Shown one piece after another: positions 11,320 through 21,436 of a stretch of 64,000 nucleotides of DNA. The notes beneath the pieces were generated by a model that made no database searches, was not told the DNA's origin, and was given only the letters and a program-made list of their open reading frames with translations. The position numbers were made by a program, and so were the translations under genes. The first letter of the stretch is position 1. The number at the start of each line of letters is the position of its first letter. Source of the stretch: Ehretia macrophylla (taxonomy: Eukaryota; Streptophyta; Magnoliopsida; Boraginales; Ehretiaceae); contig CM075773.1 in assembly GCA_037974665.1 (NCBI GenBank), positions 29,915,853 to 29,979,852 of the forward strand. Reading direction: 5' to 3'.

Positions 11320-11748
11320 AGATTGACTACTGCACCAGTTCTTGCATTGCCTGAAGGGAGTCAAGGTTTCGTAATCTATAGCGATGCATCAAAAGAAGGA
11401 TTGGGGTGTATATTGATGCAAAATGGAAGAGTTATTGCATATGCTTCTAGGAAACCAAAGCCGTATGAGATGAATTACCCGACGCATGATCTGGAGTTAG
11501 CGGCTATTGTGTTTGCACTCAAGAAATGGAGGCATTATCTGTGGGGTAACAAGTTTGAGGTATTTACCGATCATAAGAGCTTGAAATACTTGTTCTCTCA
11601 AAAGGAGTTGAATATGAGGCAAAGGCGGTGGATGGAGCTTTTGGACGATTATAATTGCTCAATTAATTATGTACCGGGTAAGGCGAACGTAGTCGCAGAT
11701 GCCTTAAGCAGAAAAGCAAGCATGGCGAAACTGCAAGTCAAGGTGTAG
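11320..11748 (+). pseudogene. RNase H region
   Basis: RNase H removes the RNA strand during reverse transcription. Visible landmarks are [18 protein letters not shown], with the first catalytic Asp in SDAS, then [20 protein letters not shown] with the catalytic Glu, [20 protein letters not shown] with the TDH Asp, and [10 protein letters not shown] at the end. The domain reads through without a stop until TAG at 11746-11748 (CAG in the other copy) in the linker before integrase. Confidence 0.93.
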
Positions 11749-12830
11749 GAGTTGTTGGGGGAAGCGTTTCTATGGAAACCACAATTGACTCAGAAGGGGT
11801 TACTTTTTGCCACTACCCAAGTTCAATCGACTTTGTTGTCTGAATTACGAGAGGCTCAACAGAAGGACCAACAATTTCAGAAGATTAAGGAAAGCAACGC
11901 AGATTTCAAGTTTCATGATGATGGTATTAGGAGGTTTAGGAACCGGGTTTGTGTTCCCAATGAGCCACAGCTGAAAAAGAATATTCTTGAGGAAGCACAT
12001 AATTCAAGATATACTATTCACCCCGGTGGAACAAAGATGTATCGGGATTTGAAGCAACACTATTGGTGGAATAACATGAAAAGAGAAATTGCGGAGTTTG
12101 TAGCACGGTGTTTGACTTACCAAAGAGTCAAAGCAGAACATCAACGACCCGCAGGTTTACTTCAACCGTTGGAGATTCCCCAATGGAAATGGGAACATAT
12201 CACTATGGATTTTGTTATGGACCTGCCCAGATCACAAAAGGGTCGTGACGCGGTGTGGGTTATAGTGGATAGATTGACTAAGTCGGCGTACTTTTTACCG
12301 ATGAACAAGGAGGATAGTCCTGAGGAATTGGGAGATATGTATGTGGCGGAGATTATAAGACTGCACGGGATGCCTATGAGTATTGTATCGGATAGGGATC
12401 CTCGTTTTACTTCCCGATTTTGGAAGAGATTGCAGGAAGCTTTGGGGACGAAATTGAGTTTTAGCACGGCTCATCACCCTCAGACGGACGGTCAATCGGA
12501 GAGAACTATTCAGATTTTGGAGGATATGCTGAGGGCATGTATTCTAGACTTCGGGAAAGGTTGGGAGAAATATCTATCTCTAGCGGAGTTCGCCTACAAC
12601 AATAGTTATCAGGCCACGATCGGGATGGCCCCTTTCGAGGCACTGTATGGACGTAAGTGTCGATCCCCAATCTACTGGGATGAAGTAGGTGAGGCGAAGA
12701 CTTTTGACCCGACCCTTTTACCTGAACTGATGAAAACTGTTGATAACATCCACCTCATCCGGAAATAGATGCTTACCGCCCAGAGCAGGCAGAAGAGTTA
12801 TGCAGACCGACGGAGACGGAGTCTCGAGTT
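11749..12830 (+). pseudogene. Integrase zinc-binding and catalytic core region
   Basis: Integrase inserts the DNA copy into the host genome. The HHCC zinc-binding region is HNSRYTIHPGGTKMYRDL to ARCLTYQRVKAEH. The second Cys of the usual CLTC motif is Tyr here (TAC at 12118-12120), a G-to-A change, while the minus-strand copy keeps CLTCQ. The DDE core follows: MDFVMDLPRS and [35 protein letters not shown] with the second Asp, and HPQTDGQSERTIQILEDMLR with the Glu. FEALYGRKCRSPIYW closes it. A TAG at 12766-12768 interrupts RK|MLTAQSRQ. The missing zinc ligand and the stop each predict loss of function. Confidence 0.92.
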
Positions 12831-13263
12831 CAAGGTTGGCGACAAGGTGTTCTTGAAGATATCACCCCGGAGGGGACTGATTAAACATGGCAAGGGTGGA
12901 AAGTTGAGCCCGAGATTTGTAGGACCGTTTGAGATAGTTGAGAAGATTGGCAAGTTGGCGTATCGACTAGCACTGCCCCAGAACCTCTCCAATATTCATG
13001 ACGTCTTTCATGTTTCAATGCTGCGGAAGTACCATCCCGACCCGTCGCATATCTTGGAGCCAGAGCCGTTGCAGCTTCAGGAAAACTTGTCCTACAAGGA
13101 AAAGCCCATTCGGATCTTAGACCAACAGGATCGGGAGTTGCGCAACAGAACCATACCGATGGTGAAAGTGCTGTGGGATCATCATGGAGTTGAAGAAGCA
13201 ACGCGGGAAAGGCGAGACCAGATGGAGCAGCAATATCCAGCTTTATTTCAAGGTAAATATTGA
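12831..13263 (+). pseudogene. Integrase C-terminal and chromodomain-like tail
   Basis: This region carries the GPY-like module (GDKVFLKISP, SPRFVGPFEIVEKIGKLAYR, LSNIHDVFHVSMLRKYHPDP) and a C-terminal chromodomain-like segment (RELRNRTIPMVKVLWDHHGV, EEATRERRDQMEQQYPALFQ). In chromoviruses such a tail is thought to steer integration to particular chromatin. Here the usual EEATWE Trp is Arg (CGG), whereas both minus-strand copies keep Trp. The tail ends at TGA 13261-13263, which overlaps the start of the hairpin before the polypurine tract. The Tekay/Del assignment rests on this tail and the RT motifs and was not tested by phylogeny. Confidence 0.85.
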
Positions 13264-13297
13264 ATTTCGGGACGAAATTCTTTTAAGGAGGGGAGGA
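13262..13297 (+). promoter_or_regulatory. PPT-proximal hairpin and polypurine tract (nested element)
   Basis: A perfect 8-bp stem, GAATTTCG (13262-13269) and CGAAATTC (13273-13280), closes a GGA loop. It is followed by TTTT and the polypurine tract AAGGAGGGGAGGA (13285-13297), which abuts the 3' LTR TGTGAGG. The hairpin overlaps the gag-pol stop codon. The same arrangement occurs at 1950-1968 and 41483-41501, and with another sequence at 58464-58483. Confidence 0.88.
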
Positions 13298-16200
13298 TGT
13301 GAGGCCCGACCCTGATTTGCGTGCGAAACCTAACTTCGTGTGCCCTAACCTAGATTTGCGTGCCATGACCTAGGTTTGAGAATTGTATTTAGTTTTGTGT
13401 GCCTTGCATTGAATTTCGTGCATTCATATAGGGTTACGTGCGTTTACTTGAAAAACATGCGTTCGTCTCGTAGTTCGTGTCCTACCTCGAAGTGCGTGCC
13501 CTAAACCTACGAAAGCGTGTCTTCACGCTAATCAAGAAAGCATCTTACACGAAGCACTAGACTATTAAACAATCCTACAAAATCCACTATCAATATAATA
13601 ATCCAAATTCCATTCACTAGAAGACAAAAATGCACCAAACACTAGACATTCCTTATTCTTTATTCTTTGTTCTATTTGCATTTTCAAAACACAACAATTA
13701 ACACCCAAAAGATGACAAGAATTCAGCCATTTCATTAGCCTTGGCCGACCATACCATGGCTTTGCACAAGGTTTGAGCATTTTTTTTTTATTCTATTGCA
13801 TGCAAACACAAAATATGACATAAGGCATTAAAAAATTGCTCAAATTGCTCCCAATTTCTTCACCATTCTTGGCCATAGCATTTTGCCCATGCTTAACATT
13901 TCAAATTAAAGTATTTTGAAGACACAAAGCTGAAAATGGGCTGCCCAATGCCGACATGCTCCTCAAAAATTGCCAAGACCTTCATTTGGTTGTCATTTCT
14001 CTCATTTCCTCTCACAAACTCTCTCTCCTCTCATTCTTCTCTCTCCATTTCGGTCCTCGGCTGAAATCTCATCATCCTTGTTCATCTTCATCACACCTTG
14101 GTCGAACAAGGCAAGCAAATCATCAAGAAAACCAAGCAATCAAGCTAGAGTTCGAAAAACACTCATGCATGTGCATTGAAGCTGCATTTCGGCCTTAGGT
14201 AAGCTTCTTGACATTCATTTCTTTTCTTCATGTTTTAACTTCATGCATGCACTAAGAGGTTGATCACTAGGCTAGGAAAAATAGAGAAAACCAAGTTGAA
14301 ATCTCAGCCAAGCAAGGAGAAGAACAGATTTGAGCTTCAACCAGGTTTTTGAGCATAGTTTGGTTGATTGCAAAGGTGAGGGTTAAAAGCTTTTGAAAAC
14401 TCTTTGAAATTTCACATGCATGTTCACAAATGAGTATATTTGCTTCTGTACTTGAGTTATGTGGTCGTCCATGAGCTTAAACAACCATGCATGGCAAGAA
14501 CTTGGCTTGAAAATGATGCTAGGTGAAGTCGAATTTATGTGACAGCTCTCTGACCAGTCTGTTCGAGGTAAGTTTATCTAAGAAAATGATGTTGAAAATG
14601 CTTGAACATTGGTGGGTGACTATTTTGGACAGTTTTGAACATTTTTCCCAGAAATAGGTCGAAGAAAATTTTGACTCTAAGGTCCTCAAAATGGCAAATC
14701 ATTAAAATGTGACCAAATCTGGAAATCTGGAAAAATGAATCAGGTTTTGGCAGATGCACTGACCTTGTGGAACGAACCATATTTGACTTAGTAAATGTTG
14801 TCCAAAATGCATGAAGATTGGTGTTCTGATATATTTTTCAGTTCTGGACAACTTTGTCAGAAATAGACCAAAGCTAAAAATGACTCTAAGGATCTCAAAA
14901 ACGTCATTTTCTGAAAAGTGTGCAAATCTGGACAGTTTTGTGTTACCTCACTGTTTCGGTTATAACTAATGATTCTGAACTCCAATTGATGCAAGGCTTG
15001 TTTCGGATTTTAGTTAACTTCTTAAGCTTTAATTTGATATCTTATTCACTAAATTTGGAGATTGTTTGATTATCCGATTGATTGTGAGAAAACAGCCTAT
15101 TGCAGTGAGTGTTCCACTTAGCTATGTGCTTGGAAAACTATTGTAACCTCTTTTGTGGCACTAGTTGCTTGGAATTGTGGTGTTGGAATATTATGTGGAC
15201 TGTTTTAAGCACTTGAGGATGTATGAATTGAATGATGTATGACTTGGGAATGATGTTAAGTTGACTTAGGGTTTGATCGCACGATTATGCATGAAATGGA
15301 AACCCTAATGACTAAGTATTCTTGCTAAGTGTTAACCATTGGATATTGTGAGGAAACTGTACGTTGCGTGGGCTGCCCGTAAATTTTTTATAACTTTAAA
15401 AGTGATCTTGACCATTGCATGTTGACAAATAAGCTTTTCTCGCATTTGAACCCTTGTTGATATCACTGCATGTTGAGTAATCTTATCACTTGATTGCGTG
15501 GACTTTTAATGAGTTATATGGCCTGTTTTATATGTGTTACATGGCTGCCCGTTTAATTTTCATTTAACTCTACACGGCTTCCAAGTGAAATTTCCTGTCT
15601 TATCATGTCCTGCCTGTTTATCTGTCAATGTGCAATCTTATGACTGTCCGGAGGCAACCTACTTTGTTGTCCTCCTTCTGTGATATATATTATATGTCAT
15701 AAATGTGCATTGCATACAAGGTTGCAACATTTCCTGTCGGCATGGTAGCGATCACGTACGCCGGGAGGCATCGAGCTTGCCGGTGATACCGTGACCACCA
15801 TGGTCCCATTCCCTCTCTCACTTGGGGGATAGACTTCCTCGGAGAGTTGGGTCGTAGGATTTTGGGGTACATCCGGAGTACACCCACCTGGTGTGTTTGG
15901 GGGATGATTCGAAGTCGGCCGCAACAATTGATCCTGGATCTGATCTGAGAGCAAAAGCTCACCGTATCCTTTTATTATGTGTATAAGTACTCCCGCTTGG
16001 ATCCTAGAGAACCTCGGGGAGGAAAGACTGGTATTCCTGTTTCTGTATTTGTATTTTTGTACTTGTATTTCTGTTGTATTCATGTTTGAAAAAGGGATTT
16101 TCATAAGTTTAACCAGAAAATGAGTTTCAAAAACTTATTTCTCGTTCCCCCTCGCTGAGTTCATAAGGACTCAGCCTCTTTTATCATGTCAGGTGAAGAA

Positions 16201-16896
16201 GAACAGGTACAGGAACCCGAGGATAATGTACCTAATGATGAACCCCTGGAGTGATTGGATTGCCTGTTATTGTTGTTTTCTTAAACGTGACTACTTGTGT
16301 ACCTTGTGCTGCTTGAAGACTATTTATCTTATGTTGTTGTTGTCGTTAATGTAAAAGACCTCCGTTGTAATTTGGGGTCTAATTTTGGGTTGTACTTATT
16401 TTAAGTAGACTGATACTAGACATGACACTACTATGATCGTTTTGCTTTTACTACCGCTAGTATCTATCACAGGTTATGATGCTTAGTTAAGGAATAGGTT
16501 AATGAACTTATCCAATCTCAGCAGGTACTCACTAATAAGCTAAGATCAACATGTATATTTTGAAACGAGAATAAATGGACAAACGAGACATAGTATGTTG
16601 CTAGGTTATCAATCAAACGGGACATCGAAATAACCAATAGGTAATTCAATTGATGATTAAATAGTAAATTCTAGTCAGGAATGGACTTGAATTGGAAGTC
16701 TTGAGACTGTTAGATAATTTAGGTCAAAACAAAGAGCCCAATTACAGTCGTTATGCTACTGGATTTTCGGAAAATTTTGGAGTCTAGAATAAAACGTTAA
16801 GTGCTAAACCTCCTAGAATGATTAAGAATGTGAATGGACTTGAATGTTTAGATCACACCCTAGTCTAACCTTTATAGGCCGGGTTAGGGCGTGACA
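13298..16896 (+). mobile_element. 3' LTR (3599 bp) of the nested element
   Basis: Near-identical to 4908-8504 over its whole length, with scattered substitutions and single-base indels. It begins TGTGAGGCCCGAC after the polypurine tract and ends GTGACA at 16896, followed by the target duplication AACCT (16897-16901). It carries the same phased array, donor-like and acceptor-like motifs and stem-loop as the 5' LTR. The divergence from the 5' LTR could date the insertion after a proper alignment. Confidence 0.95.
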
Positions 16897-16901
16897 AACC
16901 T
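16897..16901. repeat. Target-site duplication AACCT, right
   Basis: Exact match to 4903-4907; it marks the right border of the nested element. Confidence 0.95.
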
Positions 16902-17690
16902 TGTTAAACTCAGTCTCCATAGTTGCCTACATGTCTTGAGGTTATCCATTATTAAGTCACTTAAATACACTATTCATGTCTTAATAATCTTACCCCTACA
17001 AGTTACTATCATCAACTTCCACAAATTCATCTCTTAATTTCTAGGTCATGATCTCAACATTTAGTGAACTTAAAACTCGCTAGTATACACCATATCAGAT
17101 TCATCAATGCTTAATTCCAATCAAGTAATGATTCAATTGTACGAGTATATTGCTAACTTCTTAGATAGTCTATCAAGCCAATTTATAAGATGTGAGAAAT
17201 GGATTCAAAGAAACCTCCAAGTCAACTTCCACTATCACCACAAGAAAATATATACTACTCTACATATTTAATAGTATACTATTATATATTGAGGAAAGTT
17301 GTATATCTTTAACCTTCATACTTGAATCACAATTAGAAGAACGGTTTAACGGAATCAAGAACTTCATAGCCATAAAATTGATAACTTAATCACAGGCATG
17401 GGTATTCTAAAGATAAGGAGATAACTTTACCTCAACAATTATACCTGTGCTACGCATTTTATATATGCATATCCAATAATACATATGATCCATAGAGTAC
17501 CTGTGAAGATGCCAGAAATCTCTAACCGAGACTTTTCGTTCTTCCTGCATGAATTCACTTCCCTGAAAGTTCTAGTCCTAACTATCTATGTATATAAACA
17601 GTCAATAAAGGTTATATAACATGCACATGTATCAAAGGAGTATAATGCATTATTGAGGGCACTACCTTGTCGGTGTCCATGACATATAAT
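16902..17690. other. Unrecognised segment of the outer element, right part
   Basis: Continuation of 3044-4907 after the nested element is excised. It lies where gag should be, next to the outer element's leader, but shows no gag motif and no long frame. The only frame of any length (17192-17389, 65 codons, plus strand) has no recognisable motif. Confidence 0.5.
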
Positions 17691-17871
17691 ACATATAATC
17701 CACAAAGGCACATAATATTCAATGCTCAAAGCAATTAAAGCACATTAGCACACATTAACACATATAAACAAGACATTATAATTACCTTAGGGTTTTTACC
17801 CATGGTCCGAGAGTTGAATCCGAATAATGCCTAGTTAGCAAACTAAGCTCTAATACCATTCTAATATAGGG
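17691..17871 (-). other. Leader and degenerate primer-binding site of the outer element
   Basis: Similar to the leader of the element at 46028-46307: both hold AGCACACATTAACACA-like and TTACCCATGGTCCGAGAGTT-like words. The primer site complement is GCTCTAATACCA at 17847-17858, one base off the consensus GCTCTGATACCA. It lies 13 bases from the LTR border. Confidence 0.75.
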
Positions 17872-20800
17872 TGTCCCGCCCCCAACTAGACCTATAGAGG
17901 TTAGACTAGGGTGTGATCTAAACATTCTCGTTCTTTTATGACTATAACTGATTAACGAAGAATAAGCTTATCCGTTAGACTTGAACTCCAACAATTCTTC
18001 GGAAAACCGGCAGCATAATGGGTGTAATTGGCTCTTTAGTTTGACCTAATTATTCTAAATGCCTCAAAACTTTCAATCTCAAATTCGATTCCAACTAAGA
18101 TTACTATTTATCACCAATTGAAATGCCTACTAGTTATCTTGGAGTCTCGTTTGATTAAAAACCTAGCATGTTAACTATGTCTTGTTTGTTTGTCAATCCT
18201 TGTTACAAAAGTACCTGTTGATCTTAGCTTACCATTGAGTACCTGCTTAAGATTGGATAGATTCATTTTACTTAACCCTTTACCTAATACTTCATAAGCC
18301 TGTGATAGATACTAAACCAAAGTAACGATAGCAGAACGACCAGAAGAGTGTGTACCTAGTTATGATCAGTACAAGCCAAAATTTGACCCTAAATTACAAT
18401 GGAGGTCATTTACAATACAACAACAAGCAACATAAGAAATAGTCTTAAAGCAACATATCATTCACAAAATGGCCATAGTCAAGTAAGGCACGTAGGGCAA
18501 GCAATCATTCCAAGGAGTCATCAATAGGCACATTGTCCTCGGGTACCTGTTCCTGGTCTTCTTTACCTGAGATGATAAAAGAGGGTGAGTCCTTATAAAC
18601 TCAGCGAGGGGGAACGAGAAATACGTTTTGAAACTCTTTTTCCGGTTAACTTACGAAAAACCCCTTTTGAAAACATGTCACGTAATACAAGTAATAAGGT
18701 ACACAAAGTATAAGAATCAAATTGAGCAACAGATACAATTACCAATCATTTCAAGGATATGGTGAGCATTTGCTCTCAATATCAATTTCGATACGATTGT
18801 TGCGGTCGACTTCAATAATCCACTTATTGCTCCCATTTGGGTGTACTCCGGATGTACCCCGAAAACCCACGACCCAACTCTCCGAGGGTGGAATGCCAAG
18901 CGAGAGAGGGAATTGGACCATGGTAGTCACGGTAGCACCAGCAAGCCCGATGCCGCCCGGTGTGCGTGAAACGCTACCATGCCACAATGAAAGGTTGCAA
19001 CCTTGTATGCAATGCACATTTATAACATTTAACATATCACATTAGGAGGACAACAAAGTAGGTTGCCTCCGAGCAGTTATAAGATCGCACGTTGACAAGT
19101 AAACACACGAGGCATGTTTGGCATGTAATTTCATTTGTAAAACGCATGGAGTTATATGAATATTAAACGGGCAGCCATGTAACACATGTAAATCAAGTCA
19201 TATAACTCATTTCGGAGTTCACATAATCAAGTAATAAAGTTATACAAGCATACGACGACGTTTACAAGAGACCTGGTGCAAGAAAAGTCTATTTATCAAC
19301 ATGTAATTGTCAGAATCATAATTAGGGCTATAAAGACAACTACGGGCAGCCCACTAATCACACAATTAGACACGATAACCATAGGATCAATACTTAGCGA
19401 GTTTTTCATAGTCACTAGGGTTTTAATTCATGCTTACACGTACGATTAAGCCACGAGTTGTCACGTAATTAAACCAAAGCCATGCATCAATTAATTGAAA
19501 AACACCTCAAGCATTCAAAAAAATCCACACAACATCCAAGTGCCACAATCCCAAGCATTTAATACCACAAGAGAAGTTACAATAATTTTCAAAGCATATC
19601 ACTAGATGAAAACCTCACCGCAATGGTCTGTTTTCCCACAATCATTTAGACAAGCACAAAATCTCCAATTCCAGTGAACAAAATGCCAAATTAAATCTTA
19701 AGGAGTGAACTAAATCCAGAAACAAACCTCGCATCATTTGGAGTTCGGATTCAAGAGTTATAGCCAAAACCGTGAGACTACGCAAAACTGTCCAGATTTG
19801 TACACATTTCAATACTAGTCATTTTTAGGGCCTTAGGGTCAGATTTAGCCTTAGTTTATTTCTGAAAAAAATGTCCAAAACAGAAAAATATAGAAAATTA
19901 CCAAATTTCATGCATTTTAGATATCATTTACTCAGTCAAAACTAGTTCGTTCTACAGGGACAGTGAACTGCCAAAAACCTGCTCCATTTTCCCAGATTTT
20001 CCAGATTTGGATACTTTTCGATGTTTTTCCATATTGGAGACCTTAGAGTCAAAATTGGCCTTGGCCTATTTCTACAAAAAATTCTCAGAACTGGAAAAAC
20101 GAGTCACCTACCAATTTTCATGAATTTTTAACATCATTTACCTGGTCAAATTCACTTTGCTCCAACAAGTCAGAAAACTGCCATTTACGCGATTTCACCT
20201 ATCTTCAAATTCTAGCCAAATATCTTGTCATGCATGTTTACAAAAGCTTATGTACAGATATATATCACAAGTACAAAGGTAAAAATAGAGATATGAAGGC
20301 ATGCGTGTGGATTTCAAAAGGTCTTAAAAAGGATTAACCCTTACCTTACCAACTTTATCAACAAAGGATGCTTAAAACTCTTGGAAATGCACAAATGGTG
20401 TTCTCTCCTTGTTTGGCCGAGGGATATTGGTTGTTTTCTTTAATTCGTAGCTAAGTTACCATGTCCTTAGTATGTGCATGTGGTTAGAACAAAAAGGAAA
20501 TGAAATAGAAGCTATCAACATACCTAAGGGCCAAATGAGTGTTCTATGAGCTTGCATGCATGTTTCCTTGCTTCTAGCTTGCTTGGTCGAGTTCCTTAGT
20601 GGCTTGAATGTCTTGATGAACCTTAGGATGATGAGCTTAAGCTATGGAGACTAAAATTGCAGCCAAGGTCGAGATAGAGAGAGAGAGGAAATGAGAGAGT
20701 GAGAGAATGAGAGAAAGAAATGAAAAGCTTTGAAGAGTTTTGATGCTTTGAATGCATGTGTCGGCTATGAGCTTGCAAAAATCTGATTTTTGTGTCTTCA

Positions 20801-21436
20801 AGAGCATGTTTTGAATCACTTATCCTGGGCAATTGAGTGGGCCGAGGGTGTGGTGCATTGGGTAGGGTTTTAGGTTATTTTTTATGCTTTGTGTCATAGG
20901 TTGTCTAGGCATGATTTTTGAATTATGCAAACCCTTGTCAAATGCATCATGTGGTTGGCCAAGGCTTTGATCAAATCTGAATTTTTTGTTTGTTCAAAGC
21001 TTATTTTATTGTAGGTTAGATTGTGGTATTTTAGGTGCATAGGTTTTGCAAATAGAATAAGGAATAAAGAATAAAGAATAAGAATATCTAGCTTTTTGTA
21101 AAATTTCGTCTTCTAGTGAGTTGAATTAGCATTTTAATATTGGTTAGTGGAGTTTGTAGGATTAATTAATGATCAAATGCTTCGTGTAAGATGCTTTCTT
21201 GATTAGCGTGCGGGCATGCTTTCCTAGATTTAGGACACGCACTACGAGGTAAGGCACGAACTACAAGACGAATACACGTTTCCTAAGTAAATGCACGCAG
21301 TCCTAAAATAATGCATGTAATTCAATGCAAGGCACACAAAATGAAACATGACTCTTAAACCTAGGTCAAGGCATGCAAATCAAGGTTAGGGCACACAAAA
21401 TGAGGTATCGTATGCAAATCGAGGTGAGGCCTCACA
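17872..21436 (-). mobile_element. 5' LTR (about 3565 bp) of the outer element
   Basis: On the plus strand it runs from TGTCCCGCC to GCCTCACA and is homologous in reverse orientation to the other 3.6 kb LTRs. On its sense strand it keeps the acceptor-like CAG (complement of 18567-18569) with the preceding stem-loop, and the phased array (21235-21414). The usual TGTCACG border reads TGTCCCG. Satellite resumes directly at 21437 with TAACTCCTTACCG. Confidence 0.9.

Larger units (their letters stand above)
8740..13263 (+). pseudogene. gag-pol polyprotein of the nested Tekay/Del-like element (six in-frame stops)
   Basis: A single frame of 1508 codons (stop included) runs from ATG 8740 to TGA 13261-13263 with no frameshift. 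It encodes gag, protease, reverse transcriptase, RNase H, integrase and a chromodomain-like tail. It is interrupted by TAG 9697-9699, TGA 9718-9720, TAG 10159-10161, TAG 11005-11007, TAG 11746-11748 and TAG 12766-12768. Judged against the minus-strand copy at 41506-46027 and the known motifs, each stop is explained by C-to-T on one strand or the other (CAG to TAG, CGA to TGA, TGG to TAG; CGG to TAG needs two steps). This is typical of methylated-cytosine decay. The start is chosen because MAGPSTR also begins the minus-strand copy. It lies 212 bp after the primer site. It is not translatable as a whole; the individual domains are described separately. Confidence 0.95.
4908..16896 (+). mobile_element. 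Full-length Ty3/Gypsy Tekay/Del-like chromovirus, nested insertion
   Basis: It is complete structurally: 5' LTR 4908-8504, primer site 8516-8527, gag-pol 8740-13263, hairpin plus polypurine tract 13262-13297, and 3' LTR 13298-16896. The LTRs begin TGTGAGGCCCGAC and end GGGCGTGACA. A perfect 5-bp target duplication AACCT flanks it (4903-4907 and 16897-16901), which fixes both borders to the base. LTR lengths are 3597 and 3599 bp and they differ by scattered substitutions, about a dozen in the first 260 bp. The coding frame has six stops and no frameshift. Domain order (gag, PR, RT, RNase H, integrase, chromodomain-like tail) is that of a chromovirus. It looks non-autonomous in its present state. 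Confidence 0.96.
1506..21436 (-). mobile_element. Old minus-strand Ty3/Gypsy (Tekay/Del-like) element, chimeric, split by a nested element
   Basis: On the minus strand the element runs from a 5' LTR (17872-21436) through a primer site and leader (17691-17871) to a polypurine tract and a truncated 3' LTR (1506-1932). A younger element (4908-16896) sits in its interior. Only the integrase and C-terminal part of pol is recognisable (1973-3043). The sequence that should hold gag, protease, RT and RNase H (3044-4907 plus 16902-17690, about 2.65 kb) does not resemble the other two gag-pol copies here. No TSD can be scored, because the left LTR lost about 3.1 kb and abuts satellite at a different monomer phase from the right side. 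It is the oldest insertion by nesting order. Confidence 0.85.

Noticed and set aside
17192..17389. 65-codon plus-strand frame in the outer element
   Set aside because: AT-rich random-looking translation and opposite in orientation to the element; no support.
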